NCBI RefSeq assembly: GCF_013409345.1
Contig: NZ_JACCBB010000001.1
Coordinates: 1,550,001-1,614,000 of the forward strand
From: Kineococcus aurantiacus
GTDB taxonomy: Bacteria > Actinomycetota > Actinomycetes > Actinomycetales > Kineococcaceae
Length of the DNA: 64,000 nucleotides
Reading direction: 5' to 3'
Positions within the stretch are counted from its first letter, which is position 1. Each line of letters starts with the position of its first letter. This document shows positions 1 through 8,884 of this stretch, one piece after another. Below the pieces are notes generated by a model. It searched no databases. It saw only the letters and a program-made list of their open reading frames with translations, and was not told where the DNA came from. The position numbers were made by a program, and so were the translations under genes.

Positions 1-315
1 GGCCTGGGCGCGGGGTCCTTCATGGCGCTGCTGACCGTCCTGGCCCAGGACGCGGCGCCGCGCCACCACGTCGCGGGCATCACCGGGACCGTCGCCTACG
101 TCCGCGAGACCGGGGCGACGGTCGGGACGGCGCTGCTGGGGGGCCTGCTGGCGGCGGGGCTCGCGCACGCGGCCCCGCAGGCCCTGGCGGGTGACGACTA
201 CGGCCGCGCCTTCACCCCCGTCTTCCTGACCGTCGCCCTCGTCTTCGCCCTGGGGGTGGTCGCCGCCGCGCTGCTGCCCCACCGCGACCTGGGCACCGGC
301 GACCCCACCGGCTGA
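1..315 (+). CDS. MFS transporter, C-terminal fragment
   Basis: The reading frame is open from base 1 and ends at TGA 313-315, so only the last 104 residues are present. They contain two hydrophobic helices (GTALLGGLLAAG and the FLTVALVFALGVVAAALLP region) and a short polar tail. The glycine-rich beginning and the run around residues 20-45 resemble the last two helices of 14-TM DHA2-type drug/proton antiporters. Family assignment rests on hydropathy and composition only, since the diagnostic N-terminal motifs lie outside the window. It converges on the DUF3017 gene and is followed by a strong inverted repeat. Confidence 0.6.
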   Translation, partial: GLGAGSFMALLTVLAQDAAPRHHVAGITGTVAYVRETGATVGTALLGGLLAAGLAHAAPQALAGDDYGRAFTPVFLTVALVFALGVVAAALLPHRDLGTGDPTG

Positions 316-330
316 CCCGGCGTCCCGGCG

Positions 331-400
331 TCCCGCTCGAAGCACGGTTGGGGCCCTTGGGAAGCGGTTCCCGAGGGCTCGAACCGTGCTTCGAGCGGGA
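331..400. terminator. long inverted repeat between convergent genes
   Basis: Bases 331-349 (TCCCGCTCGAAGCACGGTT) are the exact reverse complement of 382-400, giving 19-bp arms. Pairing can continue with a few mismatches to about base 356, around a short loop. It lies between the plus-strand MFS gene and the minus-strand DUF3017 gene, the place for a bidirectional terminator. No T-tract follows on either strand, so intrinsic termination is inferred from position and stem strength only. Confidence 0.5.
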
Positions 401-465
401 ACGCGGCCGGGTGGGCGGAGCCGGCCGGGTGAGTGGGGCGGGGGTGGGGTCGGGCGGGGGTGGGG

Positions 466-744
466 TCAGACGGGGGTGGGCACGACGCCGGCCAGCACGA
501 GGCAGGACACGGCCAGGACCAGCAGCACCGCCACGTCCACCGCGCGGGAGCGGACCGCGAGCGCGCCCGCGACCCGCACGGGCAGGACCAGCCGCAGGAC
601 GGCCGCGACCGCGAGGTCGGCCCCGAGCAGCACCCCGCCCGGGGCCGGCCCCGCCAGCAGCGTCACCAGCAGGGCCAGCGCGATCCCGCCGACCAGGGCC
701 AGCAGGACCGCGTTGCCCGGGGTCGGGACGCGCTCGGTGGACAC
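466..744 (-). CDS. DUF3017 membrane protein
   Basis: This 92-residue protein has three hydrophobic stretches (about residues 12-32, 38-55 and 68-90) and few charged residues. That matches the small DUF3017 family, which in actinobacteria is typically encoded beside purH or folD. Its function is unknown. It follows purH on the same strand with a gap of 24 bases, so it is probably the last gene of the purN-purH unit. The 3' end of the gene overlaps a strikingly G-rich repeat (435-480 on the plus strand), so its last codons are unusually C-rich on the coding strand. Confidence 0.75.
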   Translation of the reverse strand: MSTERVPTPGNAVLLALVGGIALALLVTLLAGPAPGGVLLGADLAVAAVLRLVLPVRVAGALAVRSRAVDVAVLLVLAVSCLVLAGVVPTPV

Positions 745-768
745 GCCCGCGACGCTACCGGCGCGGCC

Positions 769-2340
769 TCAGTGGGCGAAGTGCCGCGCGCCGGTGAAGT
801 ACATCGTCACGCCGGCCTTCGTCGCGGCCTCGACGACCTCGGCGTCCCGGATCGACCCGCCGGGCTGCACGACGGCCTTCACCCCGGCGTCCAGGAGGAT
901 CTGCGCGCCGTCGGCGAAGGGGAAGAAGGCGTCGGAGGCGGCGACCGCACCGGCGGCCCGGTCCGCCCCGGCCCGCTCCACGGCGAGCTTGCAGGAGTCG
1001 ACGCGGTTGACCTGGCCCATGCCGACGCCCACGGACGCGCCGTCCTTGGCCAGCAGGATCGCGTTGGAGCGCACCGAGCGCACCGCGCGCCAGGCGAACT
1101 CCAGGTCGGCCAGGGTTCGCTCGTCGGCGGCCTCCCCCGCGGCCAGCGTCCAGTTCGCGGGGTCGTCGCCGTCGGCGTCGACCGCGTCGAGGGTCTGGAC
1201 GAGGACGCCGCCGGAGACGTGGCGCCACTCCCGGCCGCCGCGGGCGTAGCCCTCCGGCAGCTGGAGCAGGCGCACGTTCTTCTTGGCCTGCAGCAGTTCC
1301 AGCGCCTCGGGCTCGAACCCGGGCGCGATGACGACCTCGGTGAACACGGGCGCGACCTGCGCGGCCATGGCGGCGGTCACGACGCGGTTGGCGGCGATGA
1401 CCCCGCCGTAGGCCGAGACCGGGTCGCAGGCGTGCGCCTTGGCGTGGGCGTCGGCGACGTCGGTGCCCGTGGCGACGCCGCAGGGGTTGGCGTGCTTGAT
1501 CACCGCGACAGCGGGGGCGGTGAAGTCGTACGCGGCGCGCAGGGCGGCGTCGGCGTCGACGTAGTTGTTGTAGGACATGGCCTTGCCGTGCAGCTGGACG
1601 GCCTGCGCGATGCCCGGCGCGGACGTCGGATCGGCGTAGACGGCGGCCTGCTGGTGCGGGTTCTCGCCGTAGCGCAGGACGGCCGTGCGCTCCAGCGCCA
1701 GGCCCGCGACGGCCGGCCAGCCCTCGTCGCCGTCGTCGAGCGTCTGCTCGGCGAACCAGGACGCGACGGCCGTGTCGTAGGCGGCGGTGTGCGCGAACGC
1801 CGCCGCGGCGAGCCGCTTGCGCGCGGGCAGGTCGAACCCGCCGGCGCTGACCGCGGCGAGGACGTCGTCGTACTTCGCGGGGTCGACGACCACGGCGACG
1901 CTGGGGTGGTTCTTCGCGGCGGCGCGGACCATCGACGGGCCGCCGATGTCGATCTGCTCCACGACCTCGTCGTACCCGGCGCCGGAGGCGACCGTCGCGG
2001 CGAAGGGGTACAGGTTCACCACGACGAGGTCGAACGGCTCGACGTCGAGCTCGGCGAGCTGACGGACGTGGTCGGGCAGCCGGCGGTCGGCGAGGATCCC
2101 GGCGTGCACGCGCGGGTGCAGGGTCTTGACGCGCCCGTCGAGGCACTCGGGGAACCCGGTGAGCTCCTCCACGGGCGTGACCGGCACACCGGCCTCGGCG
2201 ATGCGGGTGGCGGTCGAGCCGGTCGAGACGATGGCGACACCCGCGGCGTGCAGCCCCCGGGCGAGTTCGGCCAGGCCGGTCTTGTCGTAGACGCTGACCA
2301 GCGCGCGCTTCACGGGGACCTGGGTGCCCTGGGGATCCAT
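769..2340 (-). CDS. purH: Bifunctional AICAR formyltransferase / IMP cyclohydrolase
   Basis: PurH carries out the last two steps of de novo IMP synthesis: formylation of AICAR with 10-formyl-THF, then ring closure. The 523-residue length is normal. The N-terminal MGS-like cyclohydrolase domain begins with [13 protein letters not shown] and contains the STGSTA turn. The C-terminal transformylase domain contains the conserved KHANPCG motif with its catalytic Lys-His. The ATG at 2338-2340 overlaps the purN stop codon by one base (TGATG), so the two are translationally coupled. The open frame continues far upstream of this ATG inside purN and perM, but that part has no PurH homology. Confidence 0.97.
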   Translation of the reverse strand: MDPQGTQVPVKRALVSVYDKTGLAELARGLHAAGVAIVSTGSTATRIAEAGVPVTPVEELTGFPECLDGRVKTLHPRVHAGILADRRLPDHVRQLAELDVEPFDLVVVNLYPFAATVASGAGYDEVVEQIDIGGPSMVRAAAKNHPSVAVVVDPAKYDDVLAAVSAGGFDLPARKRLAAAAFAHTAAYDTAVASWFAEQTLDDGDEGWPAVAGLALERTAVLRYGENPHQQAAVYADPTSAPGIAQAVQLHGKAMSYNNYVDADAALRAAYDFTAPAVAVIKHANPCGVATGTDVADAHAKAHACDPVSAYGGVIAANRVVTAAMAAQVAPVFTEVVIAPGFEPEALELLQAKKNVRLLQLPEGYARGGREWRHVSGGVLVQTLDAVDADGDDPANWTLAAGEAADERTLADLEFAWRAVRSVRSNAILLAKDGASVGVGMGQVNRVDSCKLAVERAGADRAAGAVAASDAFFPFADGAQILLDAGVKAVVQPGGSIRDAEVVEAATKAGVTMYFTGARHFAH

Positions 2341-2930
2341 CAGCGGGGTGCCGTCCTCTCGGGGTGGGTGGTCGCACGGGCCAGTCGCCCGACGACGTCG
2401 ACGAGCAGTTCGCGCTCGTGGGTCTTGATCCGCTCGTGGAGCGAGGCCTCGTCGTCGTCGGGCAGGACGCGCACGGCGACCTGGTCCAGGATCGGGCCGG
2501 TGTCCACCCCGGCGTCGACGAGGTGCACGGTGCAGCCGGTGACCTTCACGCCGTGGGCGAGGGCGTCGCGGACGCCGTGGGCGCCGGGGAAGGACGGCAG
2601 CAGCGCGGGGTGGGTGTTGACCAGCCGCCCGGCGAAGGCCTCGACCACCGGGGCCCCCAGGATGCGCATGAACCCGGCCAGGACGACCAGGTCCGGGGAC
2701 CGGCGGGCGACCTCGGCGGCCAGGGCGGTGTCCCAGGCGGGGCGGTCGGTGAAGTCGGCGGGGCGCACGGTGAAGGTCTCGACCCCGGCGGCGGCGGCAC
2801 GGTCCAGGGCCTGCACCCCGGGTTTGTCCGAACCGACGGCCACGACCTGCCACGCCTCGTCGCGGGCGTCGAGGAGCGCCTGCAGGGTCGAGCCGGAACC
2901 GGAGGCGAGGACGACCACACGTGCGGGCAC
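2340..2930 (-). CDS. purN: Phosphoribosylglycinamide formyltransferase
   Basis: PurN formylates GAR using 10-formyl-THF in purine synthesis. The 196-residue protein shows the phosphate-binding loop GSGSTLQAL near the N-terminus, the folate-site FMRIL segment, the catalytic Asn-His block [12 protein letters not shown] and the catalytic Asp in VDTGPIL. The start is GTG at 2928-2930. A TAGAGT hexamer (2939-2944, minus strand) lies 8 bases before it, so the message may be nearly leaderless. The gene sits 75 bases after perM and overlaps purH by one base. Confidence 0.96.
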   Translation of the reverse strand: MPARVVVLASGSGSTLQALLDARDEAWQVVAVGSDKPGVQALDRAAAAGVETFTVRPADFTDRPAWDTALAAEVARRSPDLVVLAGFMRILGAPVVEAFAGRLVNTHPALLPSFPGAHGVRDALAHGVKVTGCTVHLVDAGVDTGPILDQVAVRVLPDDDEASLHERIKTHERELLVDVVGRLARATTHPERTAPR

Positions 2931-2938
2931 GTGGGCAG

Positions 2939-2944
2939 ACTCTA
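2939..2944 (-). promoter_or_regulatory. Putative -10 element of purN
   Basis: On the minus strand these bases read TAGAGT, matching the actinobacterial TAnnnT -10 pattern, 8 bases before the purN GTG. No clear -35 is visible. It would let purN-purH be transcribed separately from perM. This is inference from spacing. Confidence 0.4.
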
Positions 2945-3005
2945 GCCGCCGGCACGGGCTCCCCCGAATCCCCCGAACCCCTCGCCCCGATCGCCGGGTG
3001 GGGCC

Positions 3006-4307
3006 TCAGTCGCCGCCGAGGAGCTTGCGGCCGGTCCCGGGGGCGTTCCCGCGCCCGGTGTCCGGGAGCGTCACGACGAGCTTCGTCCCGCGCCAGGCGC
3101 GCCAGGCCCGGCCCAGCAGCACCGCGAGCACGGCCCCCGCACCGACCTCGCCCGCCACGACGGCCCCCGTCAGCAGCGCCGACGGCCCGGCCTCGCCCAT
3201 CCGCCCGTGCCCCAGCGGGCCCGAGGCCAGCGAGCACAGCACCGCCACGACGACCCCGGTCAGCGCCCCGCTGACCAGGCCCGCCGCGCAGCGCGGCAGC
3301 AGCCCCGCCACGGCCGGGCCGCGCCGGGCCCCCAGCACCCACGCCGCCGCCCCGACCAGCACGGGGACCGCCACGGCGGCCCAGGCCAGGGCGGGCGTGG
3401 GCCCGGGGGCGGGCAGGGCGCCGAGCACCGGCAACGTGGGCAGCACCTCCAGGCTCGTGCCCCCCGGGGCCACCGACGTGCCGGTCCCCACGGCGAAACC
3501 GGTCCCGCTCGTCCAGGCCAGCGCCCACACGGCGAGCGTGGGCAGCAGCAGCGCCTGACCGGCGACCAGCAGGGCCCCGCCGACCAGCCCGGGACGCAGC
3601 GCCTCGTGCAGCGCGAGCGCGTCGGCGCGGCCGTGCACCAGCGCGGCCGCGACGAGCACCGCGCCCGCCACCAGCAGGCCCAGCCCGGCGAGCAGCGCGG
3701 GCCGCCAGGCCGCCGCGGACCAGCCGGGCACGGACCAGCCGGGCGTGAGGCGCTCGGCGTCCCACGCCGGGCGCGCGGCCCACAGCGCCCACAGCGCACC
3801 GGTCCCGCCGACGAGGCAGCCGCCCAGCAGCGACGCCAGCGGCGAGGCGGCACCGACGCCGCTGCGGGCGACGAGCGCGACGAGCAGCGCCAGGAGGCCG
3901 TAGCCGCCGGTGAACACGCCCAGCGCCGGGCCGGGGGGCACGCCCCGGCCGGACTCGACCTGGTCGCCCACCCACATCCGCACCGCCCGCCGCGCCGAGA
4001 GCACGGCCAGCAGCGTCACCCCCAGCGGCGCGACGCCGACCGTCCCGCCGACGACCGCGACGTCGGCGCCGTGGGCCAGCAACCACACGTCGGCCCCGAC
4101 CCGCGCGACCGCCGCCAGCGACGACGTCGAGCGCACCGAGGCGATCCACGCCACGACGCACAGCGCGAGGATCGGCACGAGCAGGGTCAGCACGGCCCGG
4201 ACGGCCGCCGACCCCAGGGGCAGCAGGTCGGCGCTCAGCTGCCCCCGGCGGGGACGGCGGGTGCGCGGGTGCGGGCTGGTGGTGGGGGGGCTACCGGGGC
4301 TGGACAT
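3006..4307 (-). CDS. perM: DUF6350 multipass membrane protein, PerM-like
   Basis: The 433-residue protein has about nine hydrophobic helices separated by short Arg-rich loops and a Pro/Arg-rich cytoplasmic N-terminus. The family (DUF6350) includes mycobacterial PerM, an integral membrane protein linked to cell division and encoded next to purN. That neighbourhood is reproduced here, which is the main support for the symbol. I chose the ATG at 4305-4307 (MSSPGSPP); the frame stays open another 26 codons upstream, but those encode Arg/Ala-rich sequence typical of readthrough in high-GC DNA. Confidence 0.75.
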   Translation of the reverse strand: MSSPGSPPTTSPHPRTRRPRRGQLSADLLPLGSAAVRAVLTLLVPILALCVVAWIASVRSTSSLAAVARVGADVWLLAHGADVAVVGGTVGVAPLGVTLLAVLSARRAVRMWVGDQVESGRGVPPGPALGVFTGGYGLLALLVALVARSGVGAASPLASLLGGCLVGGTGALWALWAARPAWDAERLTPGWSVPGWSAAAWRPALLAGLGLLVAGAVLVAAALVHGRADALALHEALRPGLVGGALLVAGQALLLPTLAVWALAWTSGTGFAVGTGTSVAPGGTSLEVLPTLPVLGALPAPGPTPALAWAAVAVPVLVGAAAWVLGARRGPAVAGLLPRCAAGLVSGALTGVVVAVLCSLASGPLGHGRMGEAGPSALLTGAVVAGEVGAGAVLAVLLGRAWRAWRGTKLVVTLPDTGRGNAPGTGRKLLGGD

Positions 4308-4412
4308 CGTCCCGATCGTCCCCCGTCCCCGCGCCGGGGCGCGCGAACGACGCGCGACCCGGCACCGGAATCTCCCCCCGGCCACCAGGGCCCGGAGCCG
4401 GGAGCGGGGCCC

Positions 4413-5968
4413 TCAGGGCAGGGCCCGCGGACCCCGGACCGCGCCCCCGGGCCGGCGCGGGGTGAGCAGCGCGAGCGAGGCCCCCAGCGCCAGGACCCCG
4501 GCCGGGACGACCCACCACGCCACGCTCCCGCCGACCGCCAGCTTCAGGGACCACCACACCGTCAGGGCCTGCACGACCAGCGCCGGCACCTCCCACGTCC
4601 CGCCGGCGGGGTACCCCCGGCCGCCTCCGGGCGGGCCGGCCGCCGGCAGCACCGGCGGCCACGGGACGACCTCGAACCGCGCGCCGAGGCGGTCGGCCAC
4701 GGCCCGCAGCCCCTCCACCAGCGCCGCGACCGGGGCGTCCTCCAGGCGGAGCACCCGCCCGCGCCGCTCCCCCAGCAGCGCGGGCACGCCGACGCTCGAC
4801 AGCAACCCGCCGTCGGCGGTCGTCAGCCGGACCTCCGGGGGCCGGGGGGCCCGGCGGTCGGGGTGCGCGGCGCGCCGGTCCACCGGCCCCGGGCAGTGCG
4901 CGACCGTGACGGCCGCCAGCGCCCCCGGCCCCCGGGACGGCACCCACGCCTCGACGCCCCCCTCGCGCAGGCCCAGCTCGACCGTCCCGTCGGGGCGGTG
5001 CCCCAGCAGCAGCTGCACGCCCCGCCGGTCCCCCAGCAGCACCTCGGCCGGCAGCAGCCGCCGCGCCCGCCGGTCCCGGCGCGCCAGGCTCAACCGACCC
5101 GAGGCGAAGGCCGCCACGGCCACCGCCCACGCCCCCAGGACGACGGCCTGCAGGCCCGGGTCGTGCGCGGTGGGCCCGCCGCCGCGGTGGGGCAGGCCGA
5201 GGACCTGCACGGCCGCCGCGCACAGCACCACGAGCAGGACGAGCAGCGAGCGCCGGCGCTCGCCGGCGGTGGTGACGGGGGCCGAGACGGCCCCGGCGGG
5301 GCGACCGGCGGCGGCCCGTGCGACCCGCTGCACGTCCTCGTCCCGCACCGAGTGCGCCGTGGTCAGGGGCAGCCCGGCCGCGGCCAGCAGACCGGCCCAA
5401 CCCGTGCGCTCCAGGACACCGCGCGCGGCCGCGGCGGACGCCCGCGGGCCCGCGAGCGGCCGGCCGGTGCGGTCCCCCGTGCCGTGGACCGGCCCCCACG
5501 GGTGCCAGCGGTGCAGCGGGACGAAGTGGACGGGGGCGTCGTCGGCGTCCAGCAGCAGCACGTGCGGCGGGCGCCAGTCGCCCCGGTCCCCGCGCGGGGC
5601 GCCGTCGGGGGTGCGGTCGGTGGAGGGGGCCGCGAAGCGGCCCCGCCCCGGTCGACCTGCCAGGCCGAGGCCGCCGGTCCGTGCAGCAGCAGGGCCCGGA
5701 CCACCCGGCGGTGCGGGTCGCGCAGCGGCCAGACGGTCGCCCCGCCCTCGCCGTCGTGGTGGACGACCTCCTCGGGGGTGGCCGTGGCGTACCCGGCGCG
5801 GGACCCCGGCAGCCCGGGGAAGTCCCCCAGCGCCCGGGCGTGCGGCCCGTCGAAGGACGCGCGGGCCGGGGCGCCGCGGTCGCGGCGGTGGTGCGGACCG
5901 GGCGCCGGGGTGGCTCCCGCCGTCGCCCCCGGTGCCGTCCCCGCCGCGGCGGCGGGGGTCCCGCTCAC
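4413..5968 (-). pseudogene. Membrane protein of the WXG cassette, apparent frameshift
   Basis: The coding region is split over two frames. A GTG start at 5966-5968, overlapping the preceding stop as GTGA, opens about 105 codons: an Ala/Pro/Gly-rich N-terminus, then DGEGGATVWPL and WQVDRGG. From about base 5650 the sensible protein continues in the next frame (DWRPPHVLLLDADDAP onward) to the stop at 4413. The join lies in a G-rich run (about 5640-5655), where one missing G would restore a protein of about 518 residues. The C-terminal part has three membrane helices (LLVLLVVLCAAAVQVL, AVVLGAWAVAVAAF and WWVVPAGVLALGASLALL). It may be a sequencing error, a true mutation or programmed slippage. 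No family is recognised. Confidence 0.6.
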
Positions 5969-6657
5969 GCCCCCGGCCCCCCGGCGGAGGAGGACCCGGC
6001 CGCGTCGCCGTCCTGCGGGCGCACGGCCCGCACGCGCACCGTGCGGGCGTACCGGTCGACGACGGCGGCCAGCTCGTCACCGCGGGCCAGGTCCACCCAG
6101 CGGGAGCTGAGGACGACCCGGCCGGGCACGCCGGGCGGGCGCACGAGCACGTCGACCGCCTCGGTGGCCGGGACGCCCGGCTCGTCGGGGACGACGACGG
6201 AACGCACCCGCACCGACGGCCCCGCGGGCAGGTCGACGTCGGTGACCTCGCAGTGCGGGTCCGCCTGCGCGAACCCCTCGGCGAACAGCCGCTCGGCCCA
6301 CTCGGTGAAACCGTCCTCGGGGCGGGCCACGACGTCCAGCCACAGCGGCAGCGGCTCGGCGGGGTCGGGGACCCAGGCGTGCGCGAACCCGCCGCGCCCG
6401 CGCAGCAGGTCGCGGGCCTGGACGGTGACGTCCGCCAGCCGCTGCGCGGCCCGGGTCACCGCGTCGTGGTCGACGGTCCCGCCGGCCAGCTCGACCTCCT
6501 CGGCCAGGAACCGGTGCACGGCCAGGGCCCACTCGTGCGCGGGGACCTCGTCGTCGAGGGGGACGAGCACCCAGCCGGGGGTCGGGTCGTCGGCGCTGAC
6601 CTCCAGGGTCACGACGTCGCCGGTCGGCTGCTGCTCCCGCCGGCGCCGGCCCCGCAT
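5965..6657 (-). CDS. Hypothetical protein of the WXG cassette
   Basis: This 230-residue soluble protein has no recognised family. It begins with an Arg-rich MRGRRRREQQ, then GWVLVPLDDEVPAHEW, an alpha/beta-looking middle and a Gly/Ser-rich tail. Its pattern of a vP-W segment near the start and a WVDLARGDELAAVVD helix near the end loosely resembles the preceding gene product, so the two could be distant paralogues. A PsbP/Mog1-like fold, as in the LpqN family, is a guess worth testing by structure prediction. The ATG at 6655-6657 overlaps the upstream stop (TGATG), and its stop overlaps the next GTG by four bases, so it is tightly coupled on both sides. Confidence 0.7.
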   Translation of the reverse strand: MRGRRRREQQPTGDVVTLEVSADDPTPGWVLVPLDDEVPAHEWALAVHRFLAEEVELAGGTVDHDAVTRAAQRLADVTVQARDLLRGRGGFAHAWVPDPAEPLPLWLDVVARPEDGFTEWAERLFAEGFAQADPHCEVTDVDLPAGPSVRVRSVVVPDEPGVPATEAVDVLVRPPGVPGRVVLSSRWVDLARGDELAAVVDRYARTVRVRAVRPQDGDAAGSSSAGGPGA

Positions 6658-7211
6658 CAGGCGACCCACCGCAGGGTGGCGGCGACGGCGTCGGCGAGGC
6701 CGGCGACGGGGTCGGCCAGCGGCCCGCTGACGGTGGAGGTCGTCAGCGCCAGCCACGTGCCGGCCGCGACGGGCGCCGGGACCCGGTGCTCGACGACCGT
6801 GGTCGCCACGGGGCCCTCGGGACCGCCGTCGAGGTGCTGCTCGCGCCGGCGCCGGACGCCGGTCCCGGCCCCGGTGGTCCAGGTCTCGAAACCGGGTTCG
6901 GCGTGCACCGCGTCGGCGGGCAGGGCGTGCACCAGCAGCGACACGGGGACGACGACCCCGGCCACGGCGCGGGCGGACAGGTGCAGCTCCAGGCCGCCCA
7001 CCTCGTGGGCGTGGCGCACCTGCTCCAGCAGCAGCCGGGTCACGTCCCGGCGGGCGAGCGGGGCGTCGTCGCGGCCGCGGAACTGGCGCGCGACGAGGTC
7101 GGTGACGACCCGCTGCCGCTCCGGCTCCGGGGCGGTGAGGTCGACGCGGTCCCACCAGGCGGGGACGGCGAGGCGGTAGCCCCGCACCGGGCGGTCGGTG
7201 GCCACGCTCAT
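6657..7211 (-). CDS. Hypothetical protein of the WXG cassette
   Basis: This 184-residue protein has no signal peptide or membrane helix. It starts SVATDRPVRGYRLAVPAWWDRVDL and ends with LADPVAGLADAVAATLRWV, an amphipathic helix. The opening vP-x-W pattern and closing helix recall PsbP/Mog1-like proteins of actinobacteria, but I cannot confirm the family. The ATG at 7209-7211 overlaps the stop of the 558-residue helical protein by four bases (ATGA), and its own stop overlaps the next start by one base. That coupling suggests stoichiometric production with its neighbours, for example as a chaperone or partner of the secreted-type proteins; this role is inference. Confidence 0.7.
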   Translation of the reverse strand: MSVATDRPVRGYRLAVPAWWDRVDLTAPEPERQRVVTDLVARQFRGRDDAPLARRDVTRLLLEQVRHAHEVGGLELHLSARAVAGVVVPVSLLVHALPADAVHAEPGFETWTTGAGTGVRRRREQHLDGGPEGPVATTVVEHRVPAPVAAGTWLALTTSTVSGPLADPVAGLADAVAATLRWVA

Positions 7212-8884
7212 CCGGAGATCCCTTCCAGCACCCGCTCGCTCGTCCCGCCGACGGTCGGCGGGTCGTGGTCCTCCGACCAGCCCGTGAGGTCGCTGACGGC
7301 CTGCTCGAGACCGTCGAACGCCAGACCGGTGCTCGTGACGACCGAGGCGACCGCCCGCGCCGCGGCGGGGGCACCCAGCACGCTACCGACGCCCTCGACG
7401 GCGGCGCGCGCGTCCCGGTGGGCCTGCACGGGGTGGCGGGCGACCCCGGCGGCGGCGGTCGCGGTGTCGCGCAGGCCCTGCGTCGCGGCGGTGATGTTGC
7501 CGCCCACGCCCGCGGCGCGCAGCTCGGTGCCGGCCTGGCGGACGTTCGCCCAGGTCAGGTCCCGCACCTGCGAGACCGTGGTCCCGAGCTCCTGCCGCAG
7601 GGTCGGGAGGAACCCCCGGCCCAGCGCCGTGCGGACCTCCAGGAGCGCCCGGCCGGCCTCGAGGTCGGTGTCGACGGTCTTCCAGGCGGCCCGGGTGGGG
7701 GCGGTCATGCGGGCGACGCCCTTGCCGCTGACCCCGAGGGCGGCCCGGAGCTCGGCGCGGGCCGCCTGCCTCCCGGCGGCGGCCACGGTCAGGGCGGCCC
7801 CGGCGGCGTCGACGCCGTGGGCGGCGAGGTCCACCCCCTCGGCGGCGGCGGCGCGTTCGAGGGCCGGGACGGCCGCCCGGCTGGCCGCGGCCGCCGTCCC
7901 CGCGGTGCCCAGGGCCGGTTTGGCGGCCTTGGCGACGGCCCCCGCGACCTTGCCGAGGCCGAAGGTCGCCAGGCCGACGACGTCGACGGCGAGGTCGACC
8001 CAGCTGCCGTCGCCGGACACGAGCAGCAGCACGTGCCCGGCGACGGCGACGAGCCCCGTGCCGAGGGCGAGGAGCTCGGCGGCGGCGGCCAGCGCCGGCC
8101 CGATCACGGGGATCCAGGCCACGGCCAGCCCGAAGAGCGCGGCCCCGGCGGCGACCTTGCCCGCCGCGTCCGAGATCCACCGGATGTCGTCGGCGTGCTC
8201 GTGGACCCACTGCTGGAACCGGTCGAACCGGCTGTCGCGCAGGGGGTCGTCGTCGGTGGCGGCGGTGATGGCGCGCGCGGCCCGCTCGGCGGCGGCGTCG
8301 CGGTCGGCCTCGGCGGCCCGCAGCTGCGCCCGGGCCGCGGCCAGGGCGGCGGTGGCCGTGTCCAGGTCGCGGCGGGCGGAGGCTGCGCGGGCCCTGCGGT
8401 CGGCCTCGGCGCGGTCGTGGGCGACGGTCGCGGCGGCGTTCGCGGCGGCACCGCGCGCGTCGTCGCCGGGGACGGGCGCGGGGGCCGGGGTGGAGCTGGC
8501 GGCGAGCAGGGCCGCGGCGGCGTCGTGCCGGGCCTGGGCCTCCCGGGCGGCGTGCAGCGCGTCGAGGCTGCGGCTCTGGGCGTCCTGCAGGTGCGGCAGG
8601 TACTCCTCGAGCGCGCCGGCGGTGGCGCGGTAGCGGCCGACGGCCCCCGTCAGCCGGGTGGCGAGGTCCTCGGCGCCCTCGCGCAGCGCGTCGGCGGCCT
8701 CCCCGACGTCGTGCGAGCCCTGCGCGAGCCGGCGGATCTGCGCGGCCTGCCGTTCCAGCTCCTCGGCGACGTCGCGCCAGCGGCGGGCGACGTCGCGGAC
8801 GTCGAGGGCGTCCCCGGGGACGGGGTCGGCGGCGGCGAGCGGGTGCCAGTCGGCGGGGCGGGCGCCCCCTCCGGCGTGCTGCAT
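7208..8884 (-). CDS. Long helical T7SS-associated protein with membrane-inserting centre
   Basis: The 558-residue protein is almost all helix. Residues 25-200 are charged, Ala-rich and coiled-coil-like (DVAEELERQAAQIRRLAQ, then LRAAEADRDAAAER). Around 230-320 is a hydrophobic domain (AALFGLAVAWIPVIGPALAAAAELLALGTGLVAVAGHVLLL). The C-terminal half is Ala-rich without a recognisable enzyme motif. A helical N-terminus followed by a hydrophobic central domain resembles the putative T7SS-secreted proteins encoded beside WXG100 genes in actinobacteria. I see no toxin active site. It follows the 95-residue WXG-like gene with a TGATG overlap. No signal peptide is present, which fits export by type VII secretion or membrane association. 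Confidence 0.75.
   Translation of the reverse strand: MQHAGGGARPADWHPLAAADPVPGDALDVRDVARRWRDVAEELERQAAQIRRLAQGSHDVGEAADALREGAEDLATRLTGAVGRYRATAGALEEYLPHLQDAQSRSLDALHAAREAQARHDAAAALLAASSTPAPAPVPGDDARGAAANAAATVAHDRAEADRRARAASARRDLDTATAALAAARAQLRAAEADRDAAAERAARAITAATDDDPLRDSRFDRFQQWVHEHADDIRWISDAAGKVAAGAALFGLAVAWIPVIGPALAAAAELLALGTGLVAVAGHVLLLVSGDGSWVDLAVDVVGLATFGLGKVAGAVAKAAKPALGTAGTAAAASRAAVPALERAAAAEGVDLAAHGVDAAGAALTVAAAGRQAARAELRAALGVSGKGVARMTAPTRAAWKTVDTDLEAGRALLEVRTALGRGFLPTLRQELGTTVSQVRDLTWANVRQAGTELRAAGVGGNITAATQGLRDTATAAAGVARHPVQAHRDARAAVEGVGSVLGAPAAARAVASVVTSTGLAFDGLEQAVSDLTGWSEDHDPPTVGGTSERVLEGISG

Noticed and set aside
433-3558. Very long open frame on the plus strand opposite purH and purN
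   Set aside because: The minus-strand genes have clear family motifs; the plus-strand product is Arg/Gly/His-rich with no domain, a shadow of GC-rich codon use.
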